Source: Microcaldota archaeon
Lineage (GTDB): Archaea > Micrarchaeota > Micrarchaeia > Anstonellales > Bilamarchaeaceae
Assembly (NCBI GenBank): GCA_016180665.1
Contig: JACPAS010000078.1
Location: 1 to 5,149, forward strand
Direction: 5' to 3'
DNA length: 5,149 nucleotides
A program made the translations under genes and the position numbers. The first letter of the stretch is position 1, and each line of letters begins with the position of its first letter. Positions 1-4,128 of this stretch are shown in pieces. Under the pieces are notes generated by a model. That model made no database searches. It saw only the letters and a list, made by a program, of their open reading frames with translations, and had not been told where the DNA came from.

Positions 1-5
1 GATCT

Positions 6-30
6 CATAAAAATTTCACCTAATTTTTAT
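6..30 (-). promoter_or_regulatory. A/U-only hairpin with Shine-Dalgarno in the loop and ATG at its foot (copy 1)
   Basis: On the minus strand the arm ATAAAAATT (30 to 22) pairs perfectly with AATTTTTAT (15 to 7). The six-base loop is exactly AGGTGA (21 to 16). The ATG at 8-6 begins inside the right arm. A weak all-A/U stem around a ribosome-binding site resembles an RNA-thermometer or RBS-switch layout, but no such function is shown. The ATG could be the start of a gene leaving the window, or of another mini-ORF. Confidence 0.45.
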
Positions 31-36
31 TCTCTC

Positions 37-57
37 AAAAATCGAGATTTTCTCGAT
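37..57 (-). terminator. Hairpin followed by T5, intrinsic-terminator-like
   Basis: On the minus strand, ATCGAGA (57 to 51) and TCTCGAT (47 to 41) form a perfect 7-base-pair stem with an AAA loop. A run of five T ends at base 37. It lies about 100 bases past the SBDS stop, in the direction of SBDS transcription. It also falls inside a mini-ORF that starts at 62. Archaeal termination depends mainly on T-runs, so the stem may serve another purpose. Confidence 0.35.
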
Positions 58-59
58 CT

Positions 60-84
60 CATAAAAATTTCACCTAATTTTTAT
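60..84 (-). promoter_or_regulatory. A/U-only hairpin with Shine-Dalgarno in the loop and ATG at its foot (copy 2)
   Basis: This is an exact copy of the element at 6-30: a 9-base-pair A/T stem (84 to 76 with 69 to 61), loop AGGTGA (75 to 70), and ATG at 62-60. The ATG opens an 11-residue, arginine-rich frame that stops at 29-27. The TGA inside the loop (72-70) is in turn the stop codon of the mini-ORF starting at 120, so the two tiny frames are seven bases apart. Confidence 0.45.
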
Positions 85-92
85 TCTGCTCC

Positions 93-109
93 TGAATGCA
101 ATGCATTCA
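93..109. repeat. Short perfect inverted repeat inside spacer
   Basis: TGAATGC (93-99) and GCATTCA (103-109) pair perfectly around a three-base centre. It occupies the same position between repeat copies as the unrelated inverted repeat at 41-57. The arrangement is therefore conserved although the sequence is not. Confidence 0.6.
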
Positions 110-117
110 AGGCATCT

Positions 118-157
118 CATAAAAAATTTAACTCCTTTGCTAATTCTGCAAATTTTT
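118..157 (-). promoter_or_regulatory. Diverged third ribosome-binding-site hairpin overlapping the SBDS end
   Basis: On the minus strand AAAAATTT (157 to 150) can pair with AAATTTTT (129 to 122). The 20-base loop contains AAAGGAG (139 to 133), and an ATG follows at 120-118. The primary sequence differs from the other two copies, but the architecture is the same: an A/U stem, a Shine-Dalgarno in the loop, and an ATG just after the stem. The ATG opens a 16-residue frame ending at 72-70. The first arm lies within two bases of the SBDS stop codon. Confidence 0.35.
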
Positions 158-158
158 G

Positions 159-854
159 TTATTTGGTTAAAATTTTTGTTTCGACCATTCCATTTGTCAA
201 TTTATTTAATTTATCGTAAAATTCTCCTTGCATTCCACCAAATATCTCTACTACAACTATTAGGTCTCCATTTTTTGACCATTCTTCTTTTTCTATCCCG
301 TAGGATTTGAGTGTCCCATACGTTTTGTATCCAAATGCTGAGGGAACTTTGACTGCGATTTTTACTTTTTCGAATTTGAGCGGTATTATTGGTCTTAAAG
401 CTTTGATTATATCGTTAAGTTGCTCTCTTCCATCTTTGAATGGATCTACATGAATTTTTGCTTCTTCCAAAGCAGATTCAATTCTATGTTGAGTATGGGG
501 TGCATTCGTTCTTGGATCAATTGCTTCTTTTAAAAGAATGGCAACTATCTGTTTATATTTTTCCTCTTGCTTTTTCTTTCTTTGCTCTGTAGTTAATTGT
601 ACTTCCCCATTCTTAAGAATGAAATCTAAAATATTCATGATATCTGTAGTACCAAATATCTTCTGAACGTCTTCAGATTTTGCCTTTTCTGCTTTTCTTG
701 CATCAGAATAAATTTCTTCTGCCACTAGGATGTTTTTTAGATCAGGCTTTCGACCTTCAGTATACATGTAAGTCATATCTGGATCGACGTAAAGCTCAAA
801 TCTTTTACCATTTTTTTCATACGAAGCTATAATGGCTTTATCCAATGTTGCCAT
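159..854 (-). CDS. Ribosome maturation protein SBDS/SDO1 homologue
   Basis: This is a 231-residue protein of the Shwachman-Bodian-Diamond (SBDS/Sdo1) family, which in eukaryotes helps release the anti-association factor from the 60S subunit. The archaeal protein is believed to act on the large ribosomal subunit in the cytoplasm. The N-terminal FYSH domain spans about residues 1-90: MATLDKAIIA, FELYVDPD, then KSEDVQKIFGTTD near 59-71. The conserved GEVQLTTEQR follows near 84-93, then the helical middle domain with DPRTNAPHTQHRIESALEEA. A ferredoxin-like C-terminal domain contains KVPSAFGYKTYGTLKSYG. The length fits the family. I chose the ATG at 854 because MATLDKAIIA matches the usual archaeal N-terminus; the TTG at 866 would add four residues and sits directly after an in-frame TAG. 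No clear Shine-Dalgarno lies at the usual distance. Archaeal SBDS genes often precede exosome genes, which would lie left of this window. Confidence 0.95.
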   Translation of the reverse strand: MATLDKAIIASYEKNGKRFELYVDPDMTYMYTEGRKPDLKNILVAEEIYSDARKAEKAKSEDVQKIFGTTDIMNILDFILKNGEVQLTTEQRKKKQEEKYKQIVAILLKEAIDPRTNAPHTQHRIESALEEAKIHVDPFKDGREQLNDIIKALRPIIPLKFEKVKIAVKVPSAFGYKTYGTLKSYGIEKEEWSKNGDLIVVVEIFGGMQGEFYDKLNKLTNGMVETKILTK

Positions 855-1005
855 ATGCACAACCAACTAAGTTTCTCTCATCAACCACCTTAAAGTTCAT
901 CTGATGGTTGTGGATAGATTGAGAAAAGATTTCTTTTCTCAGGATATGTATCAGCAAGAAAAAGCTAGTTTTATCTTCTCGACAATATTATTATCTATAG
1001 ATATG
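855..1005 (-). promoter_or_regulatory. SBDS upstream leader with hairpins and tiny upstream ORFs
   Basis: This is the gene-free stretch between the SBDS start and its likely TATA box. It contains a perfect stem GAGAAAAG/CTTTTCTC with an ATTT loop (921-940, extendable by a T-A pair). TGGTTGTG at 905-912 can pair either with CAACCA at 882-887 or with CACAACCA at 858-865, beside the SBDS start. On the minus strand a good Shine-Dalgarno (AAGGTG, 891-886) precedes a four-codon ORF, ATG AGA GAA ACT TAG (881-867), in frame with SBDS. A second uORF (900-838) overlaps the SBDS start in another frame. Regulation through this leader is inference. Confidence 0.4.
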
Positions 1006-1013
1006 TTTTAAAA
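1006..1013 (-). promoter_or_regulatory. Candidate TATA box for SBDS
   Basis: TTTTAAAA lies between the lipoprotein stop and SBDS. It is followed on the minus strand by the perfect 12-base palindrome TATCTATAGATA (1003 to 992). An archaeal start site about 25 bases downstream would fall near 980-985, giving a leader of roughly 130 bases. The box is itself palindromic, so its direction is not certain from sequence. Confidence 0.4.
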
Positions 1014-1027
1014 CCTCTGGCTTTTGC

Positions 1028-1034
1028 AAAAAAA
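1028..1034 (-). terminator. T7 tract after the lipoprotein stop
   Basis: Seven T residues on the minus strand begin two bases after the lipoprotein TAA (1038-1036). Archaeal RNA polymerase terminates at such T-tracts. It also separates this transcript from the SBDS promoter at about 1010. Confidence 0.5.
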
Positions 1035-1035
1035 T

Positions 1036-1971
1036 TTATTTAGATTTCAAGATTACTACGTCTTCTTCTGGATAGCCAGCAAAAAAAGCATCACCTTGCT
1101 CAACAACACCAGATAGTTTACAAGGTTCAGAATCCCTGGTTTTTTTAGAAATGATTATGTTTTCTTGGGTTACACCTTTTGTTTCGTATTCTTCAATAAC
1201 AAAATCATTCATGTGTAAGAATGGTGAGTCGAAGACTTGTTGGAACCCAAAATTCTTTAAACCATAATCGAAACTACCGCCAGGAGTTAACTCAGCAGAA
1301 CCAATTTTCTGCCCTGCTTTTACTTCAGAGCCTACTTTTATTTCGGAATTGAGATTGACGTGGAAAAAAATAAATTGCCATCCACCTGCGGCATTAGAAG
1401 ATAGGTAAATCTGTTTGCCTGGGTATGAATCTTCTATTTCACTAACTTTTCCGTCAAATGGAGCAAATATGTCTGCCTTTTTAGCAGATTCAAGCGGTGT
1501 AATATAATGCTTCATCGATCTGAGTGCTTCTTTTTCCCCTTCAGTATTAACACCGCTGTAATCATGGCCAACGCAACTGCGGAATTTTGAAAAGCTTTTT
1601 ATTTGGCTAAGGTCTAGGGGATTTGCAATAATAAATTTATCATCACTTTTAGTAGGTGGTTCTGGGAAAGTAAATAACTCTGGTGATTCGGTTGCTGCAC
1701 CTAATTCTTTGCATTTCTCACAATAGACGCGCATCTCAGGATAAGGAATCATGTTGCAATCCGGAGGAAGTGGATATTTTTTACATTCTTCAGCCATATT
1801 CCCAAATTCTTCTGGTTCTTTAGATTCTGGTTGAACTTTAGATTGTTGAGATTGAGTTTCAGATTGGTCTTTCTGGTCGATTGAAGATTTTTCGATTTCT
1901 GACTGCTTGGTGCAACCTACAATTAATAATGATAGAAAAATTCCGAATACTATAAGTTTATGCGAGAGCAT
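1036..1971 (-). CDS. Cysteine-containing lipoprotein with degenerate peptidase M23-like domain
   Basis: The protein has 311 residues. Residues 1-20 form a signal peptide with lipobox IVGC, and Cys20 is the predicted lipid-anchored residue. A low-complexity Gln/Ser/Lys/Glu linker (about 21-55) follows, then a cysteine cluster (C63, C72, C84, C87). Residues about 126-255 resemble the lysostaphin-like M23 beta-barrel: CVGHDYSG (133-140), MKHYITP, FAPFDGKV (169-176), FFHVNL (202-207), and VGSEVKAGQKIGSAE (213-227). At the place of the catalytic HxH, the sequence reads SFDYGL (233-238), so that zinc-binding motif is absent. The domain probably binds rather than cleaves. C133 and C284 complete six non-anchor cysteines. 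The start is supported by the signal peptide and by a TATA-like box about 22 bases upstream with no Shine-Dalgarno, suggesting leaderless translation. The gene diverges from the dsbA-like gene, whose product would sit on the same membrane face. Confidence 0.8.
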   Translation of the reverse strand: MLSHKLIVFGIFLSLLIVGCTKQSEIEKSSIDQKDQSETQSQQSKVQPESKEPEEFGNMAEECKKYPLPPDCNMIPYPEMRVYCEKCKELGAATESPELFTFPEPPTKSDDKFIIANPLDLSQIKSFSKFRSCVGHDYSGVNTEGEKEALRSMKHYITPLESAKKADIFAPFDGKVSEIEDSYPGKQIYLSSNAAGGWQFIFFHVNLNSEIKVGSEVKAGQKIGSAELTPGGSFDYGLKNFGFQQVFDSPFLHMNDFVIEEYETKGVTQENIIISKKTRDSEPCKLSGVVEQGDAFFAGYPEEDVVILKSK

Positions 1972-1987
1972 AGAATGAGAAAGAAGA

Positions 1988-2000
1988 TATATTATATTAA
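1988..2000 (-). promoter_or_regulatory. TATA box of the lipoprotein gene
   Basis: On the minus strand TTAATATAATATA runs from 2000 to 1988. A start site about 25 bases from its centre falls within a few bases of the ATG at 1971. No Shine-Dalgarno precedes that ATG, which fits a leaderless transcript. AAGGTTT (1999-2005) and AAACCTT (2031-2037) form a perfect 7+7 inverted repeat spanning the space between this box and the one for the divergent gene. Confidence 0.45.
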
Positions 2001-2025
2001 GGTTTCCAGTTTGGATTATGATAGC

Positions 2026-2033
2026 TTTTAAAA
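2026..2033 (+). promoter_or_regulatory. TATA box of the dsbA-like gene
   Basis: TTTTAAAA is centred near 2030. A start site about 25 bases on would be near 2055. That is downstream of the first possible ATG (2049), so it argues for the ATG at 2067 or 2082. The ATG at 2082 has the better support, from AGGCGA at 2072-2077. The box resembles the one at 1006-1013, including the following CC. Confidence 0.45.
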
Positions 2034-2081
2034 CCTTCTAATAGAAAAATGTGTATTGTTCTAATTATGGCAGGCGAAATT

Positions 2082-2963
2082 ATGACTGATGAGAATGTAG
2101 CGAAAAAAGATGATAAAATAACAATAGGTAGAGACATGGTTTACCAAGCAGCTGTTGTTGTTTTGGTAGTTATAGTTGCATTGTCTGTTTACACTAGTGG
2201 ATTTGGATTAATTGGAAAAAATAGTACAGACCAACAAAATCAGAATGAACAAAATAACAATCAGGTTAAACTGGGAAAAACAGAACTGCCTGATTTAAGT
2301 AAACTAGAATTTTTAGGTGATGTATCAGCACCAGTTTTAGTAATTGAATTTTCTGACTTTCAATGTCCATTCTGTGGAATTGCATGGGGAAGAGAATATG
2401 GTGGGCCACAGTATGGTGATTCCAAAGGTGCTGTTCAGAAAATAAAAGCAGATTTTGTAGATACTGGAAAAGCTAAATTTATTTATTATCCTGTTGCTTT
2501 CCTGGGTCAAGAATCCGTTGATGCAGCTGAGGCCGTTTTATGTGCAAAAGACCAGAATAAATTTTACGATTATCACGATGAATTATTTAAGAATCAGGAA
2601 GGGGAGAACGAAGGTACATTTAACAGGGATAATCTGGTTAAATTTGCAGAGAATGTTGGTCTTAACAAAGATCAATTTGCAGAATGTATAGATGGGGCTT
2701 CGAAAGATCCTGAATTAAAGTCCTTACTTAGCTATTATAAGGCAGTTGTTGGTACTGGAACTCCTACTTATTTCTTAGCTATTCCAAAAGACAAAGTGGA
2801 AATGGCCAAACTAAAGCAGGTAACTGATGCGTTGAATTTAGCTGATCCACCTAAAGTACCAAACCTTGCTGAGGAAAAAGAAGGAAAATATTATGTAGTT
2901 CCTGTTGTTGGAGCCCAGGGTTATAGCAAAATGAAGCAGGTTTTGGATACAGTTAACTACTAG
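2082..2963 (+). CDS. Membrane-anchored DsbA-like thiol-disulfide oxidoreductase
   Basis: The protein has 293 residues and a thioredoxin/DsbA-like (Thioredoxin_4-type) fold. A lysine-rich N-terminus (K8, K9, K12, R17) precedes one transmembrane helix (about 20-39), so the catalytic domain should face outside. A Gln/Asn-rich linker (about 48-61) follows. The strand VIEFSDFQCPFC carries the active-site CPFC (C95, C98). VDTGKAKFIYYPVAFLG follows, then the helical insert with DAAEAVLCAKD and DQFAECIDG, whose C154 and C202 are a cysteine pair often seen in this family. The cis-proline loop is GTGTPT (P228). The product probably forms or isomerises disulfides in exported proteins; the divergent lipoprotein is a candidate substrate. 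An unusually long charged segment (about 233-270) separates the cis-Pro strand from the terminal YYVVPVVGAQGY element. An alternative start at 2049 would add 11 residues but lies ahead of the expected transcription start. Confidence 0.88.
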   Translation: MTDENVAKKDDKITIGRDMVYQAAVVVLVVIVALSVYTSGFGLIGKNSTDQQNQNEQNNNQVKLGKTELPDLSKLEFLGDVSAPVLVIEFSDFQCPFCGIAWGREYGGPQYGDSKGAVQKIKADFVDTGKAKFIYYPVAFLGQESVDAAEAVLCAKDQNKFYDYHDELFKNQEGENEGTFNRDNLVKFAENVGLNKDQFAECIDGASKDPELKSLLSYYKAVVGTGTPTYFLAIPKDKVEMAKLKQVTDALNLADPPKVPNLAEEKEGKYYVVPVVGAQGYSKMKQVLDTVNY

Positions 2964-2964
2964 A

Positions 2965-2987
2965 TTTTCTTATTTTTTGTATTTTTT
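2965..2987 (+). terminator. Multiple T-runs after the dsbA-like gene, inside the convergent gene's end
   Basis: Runs of T4 (2965-2968), T6 (2973-2978) and T6 (2982-2987) follow the TAG at 2961-2963. They are the antisense of the Lys-rich C-terminus (KKYKK, then TAA) of the flavin reductase on the other strand. One stretch therefore appears to encode a lysine tail on one strand and a poly-T terminator on the other. Confidence 0.5.
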
Positions 2988-3530
2988 AACTAGTTCTTCA
3001 AATTTTTCTAATGTTTCTTGCCCAGGTTTTTCTATTATTTCACCAATTTTCCAGTATTTCCCTGCATGATAGGCTAGGGGTTCTTTATCTGTAGCTGAAA
3101 GTTCAACCACTTCCCCAACAAACATTAGGTGATCTCCTAGTTCGATTGATTTGATTAGTTTACATTCAGCGTTCATTGCAGCTCCTTTTACCATTGGAGT
3201 ATTGATTTTATTAGCACTGTAAAATTCAACTCCTAAATCTTTTAGAACTGAAATTTTATCTACTTCTTTCCCTGTTTTTCCCCCGGCAATACTAGCTGCC
3301 ATACTTTGATCAACAGAAGCAATGCTAATGCCGAATTCCTTTGTTTCAAGTATATTCTCAGTAGTTGCATGGTTTTTGAATAGGTGAACTGCTAATAAAC
3401 CTGGCTCATATGAAATGTGATGAGTCCATTCTGCGGCCATTATGTTATGGCCGTGAGGGCCGTTTGAAGTTATAAGCCCAACGTTCGTTATTAATTTCGA
3501 GGTATGTTTGTTTCCCCATTCAATTTTCAT
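2970..3530 (-). CDS. Flavin reductase family protein (FMN-binding split barrel)
   Basis: This is a 186-residue member of the flavin reductase-like/flavoredoxin family. These are cytoplasmic FMN-binding split beta-barrel proteins that pass electrons from NAD(P)H or other donors to flavin or partner proteins. Family hallmarks are the early strand NVGLITSNGPHGHNIMAAEW (16-35), whose NxMAAxW region contacts FMN, then VHLFKNHATTENILETKEFGISIA (48-71) and the terminal GDHLMFVGEVVEL with YHAGKYWKIGE. The length is typical and I see no truncation. A run of G (GGGGG) on the minus strand just before the ATG at 3530 acts as the Shine-Dalgarno. Its 3' end converges on the dsbA-like gene with six bases between stop codons. 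The true electron donor and acceptor cannot be told from sequence. Confidence 0.85.
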   Translation of the reverse strand: MKIEWGNKHTSKLITNVGLITSNGPHGHNIMAAEWTHHISYEPGLLAVHLFKNHATTENILETKEFGISIASVDQSMAASIAGGKTGKEVDKISVLKDLGVEFYSANKINTPMVKGAAMNAECKLIKSIELGDHLMFVGEVVELSATDKEPLAYHAGKYWKIGEIIEKPGQETLEKFEELVKKYKK

Positions 3531-3555
3531 ATAAAACCCCCTGTAAAGTGTGCTT

Positions 3556-3578
3556 AAAAAAATATTAAAAGAAAAAAA
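3556..3578 (-). terminator. Double T7 tract after the cysteine-rich gene
   Basis: On the minus strand T7 (3578 to 3572) begins in the TAA context of the cysteine-rich gene, followed by a second T7 (3562 to 3556). This suggests the cysteine-rich gene ends its own transcript before the flavin reductase. The AT-rich TTTTAATATT (3570 to 3561) could also be the flavin reductase TATA box, giving a start site near 3540, about ten bases before its ATG. Confidence 0.5.
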
Positions 3579-3869
3579 TTAATTTGAAGAGAATTTTAGC
3601 TCCTCAAATGCAGTTTTAAGTTCCTGATCTTTTTTGTTTAGATCTTTAACATTTTTGGATTTTTCTGCAATAATTTCTGAAATTAGATCTGCTACTTTGT
3701 CAAGTTTTGCCCCATGTTGAGCATTTACTCTCTCCTTTACTTTTTCCTTTAGCAACTCAACTTTTGCCCAGTGAGCCAATGCATTTACATAGCTTATTTC
3801 TCTGCATTTGTATTCCCCACATGCAGATTCAGATCTGCACTCTTCATCTACTTCACAGCTTCCATACAT
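3579..3869 (-). CDS. Small cysteine-rich helical protein, unknown family
   Basis: The protein has 96 residues and no family I can name. The N-terminus holds four cysteines in the pattern CX5CX5CX4C (C5, C11, C17, C22), in an acidic context (CEVDEEC). It could bind a metal or form two disulfides. Residues about 25-93 are charged and probably helical, with a coiled-coil look (HWAKVELLKEKVKERV, then Lys/Glu/Leu-rich repeats). There is no signal peptide or membrane segment, so it is likely cytoplasmic. I chose the ATG at 3869 because GAGGTG (3879-3874) lies five bases upstream; a longer frame back to 3929 would run through the promoter and operator region. It is divergent from a PadR regulator across a shared control region, which suggests that regulator controls it. 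T-tracts follow its stop, so co-transcription with the flavin reductase is doubtful. Confidence 0.75.
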   Translation of the reverse strand: MYGSCEVDEECRSESACGEYKCREISYVNALAHWAKVELLKEKVKERVNAQHGAKLDKVADLISEIIAEKSKNVKDLNKKDQELKTAFEELKFSSN

Positions 3870-3885
3870 TTTTACACCTCTATTG

Positions 3886-3904
3886 GTCCAATATACTATT
3901 GGAC
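3886..3904. promoter_or_regulatory. Perfect inverted repeat, candidate operator of the cysteine-rich gene
   Basis: GTCCAATA (3886-3893), TAC, TATTGGAC (3897-3904) is a perfect 8+8 inverted repeat. It sits between the predicted transcription start (about 3907, minus) and the Shine-Dalgarno of the cysteine-rich gene. That is a position where a bound repressor would block transcription or the early transcript. Next to it lie CAATATTG (3908-3915) and the pair ACAT (3903-3906)/ATGT (3917-3920), an outward version of the ATGT-ACAT spacing known for some PadR sites. The same repeat could fold as a hairpin in the mRNA leader. Confidence 0.5.
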
Positions 3905-3928
3905 ATACAATATTGGATGTACAATACA

Positions 3929-3944
3929 ATTTAAAAAGGTTTGC
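3929..3944 (-). promoter_or_regulatory. BRE-TATA promoter of the cysteine-rich gene
   Basis: On the minus strand GCAAACC (3944 to 3938) is followed by TTTTTAAAT (3937 to 3929). This is a good archaeal BRE/TATA arrangement. The predicted start site near 3905-3908 gives a leader of about 38 bases that contains the inverted repeat at 3886-3904. Confidence 0.55.
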
Positions 3945-3945
3945 T

Positions 3946-3969
3946 GGTCAAAAATATTATATACTGACC
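3946..3969 (+). promoter_or_regulatory. TATA promoter reading toward PadR, flanked by GGTCA/TGACC
   Basis: AAAAATATTATATA (3950-3963) is a TATA-like element on the plus strand, back to back with the minus-strand TATA about 20 bases away. It is bracketed by the 5+5 inverted repeat GGTCA (3946-3950) and TGACC (3965-3969). The expected start near 3980-3985 coincides with the CGGAT that can close the structured block ending at about 4128. Confidence 0.4.
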
Positions 3970-3980
3970 CAAATAAATAA

Positions 3981-4128
3981 TTCGGATCGTGGAATAGCTG
4001 GAAGATACTGAAATGTGCTATCGCACATTTCCAGGTTTGGTAAATACCTAATCTCATTGAAACAGTGGAAAAATTAAAACGAATAGCTGCGAAGCAGCGT
4101 GATGAGTACACCAAAGTAAAATCCGGAA
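3981..4128 (+). other. Structured intergenic block: possible RNA leader, small RNA or gene relic
   Basis: TTCGGAT (3981-3987) can pair with ATCCGGAA (4121-4128, one bulge), closing the whole block. Inside lie CTGAAATGTGC (4008-4018) pairing with 4023-4034 around a TATC loop with one bulge, CATTG/CAGTG (4055-4067, one wobble), and GCTGC/GCAGC (4086-4098, GAA loop). GAATAGCTG occurs twice (3992-4000 and 4081-4089). It starts where the plus-strand promoter should initiate, so it could be the 5' leader of PadR or a separate RNA. I recognise no known RNA family. A peptide-like reading frame also runs through its second half, so a decayed gene is an alternative. Confidence 0.35.

Larger units (their letters stand above)
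1..148 (-). repeat. Three tandem imperfect copies of a ~33-base element downstream of SBDS
   Basis: Bases 1-33 and 55-87 are identical over 33 bases, with a 54-base period. A third, diverged copy lies at about 114-148, where the ATCTCATAAAAA start and an ATTCTG end are still recognisable. On the minus strand each copy reads roughly AGAAT, an A/T arm, a Shine-Dalgarno-like AGGTGA (GGAG in the diverged copy), a T-rich arm, then ATGAGAT. The spacers differ in sequence, yet each holds its own short inverted repeat (41-57 and 93-109). The array touches the window edge, so more copies may lie to the left. The repetition is directly visible; its function is not known. Confidence 0.85.

Noticed and set aside
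1..148. CRISPR array
   Set aside because: Only three copies, one badly diverged, with 21- and 26-base spacers that are themselves inverted repeats. The repeats contain Shine-Dalgarno and ATG signals and no cas gene is present.
101..310. Plus-strand 69-residue ORF
   Set aside because: It is antisense to the C-terminus of SBDS and to its 3' repeats. The hydrophobic, Leu/Phe-rich translation is typical of the reverse of Lys/Glu-rich coding DNA.
855..866. TTG start at 866 for SBDS (four extra residues)
   Set aside because: The extension MVVH follows directly after an in-frame TAG, has no good Shine-Dalgarno, and is absent from the usual archaeal N-terminus, which begins like MATLDKAIIA.
2049..2081. 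ATG at 2049 as the start of the dsbA-like gene
   Set aside because: The best TATA box (2026-2033) predicts transcription starting after 2049. The ATG at 2082 has a Shine-Dalgarno-like AGGCGA. Not excluded if a more distant TATA box is used.
2494..2691. Plus-strand 65-residue ORF inside the dsbA-like gene
   Set aside because: It is an out-of-frame shadow of a well-supported family protein and matches nothing recognisable.
3707..4011. Three overlapping plus-strand ORFs across the cysteine-rich gene
   Set aside because: They are antisense to a gene with a clear start and Shine-Dalgarno, have His/Ser/Leu-rich shadow composition, and run through the promoter region.
4100..4106. C/D-box small RNA, from a perfect GTGATGA C box
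   Set aside because: No CTGA D box follows at a suitable distance; the nearby CTGA sequences lie upstream of the C box.
3896..4114. Minus-strand 72-residue ORF in the intergenic region
   Set aside because: It runs through both promoters and the inverted repeats. The translation looks like antisense sequence and there is no ribosome-binding site before its start.
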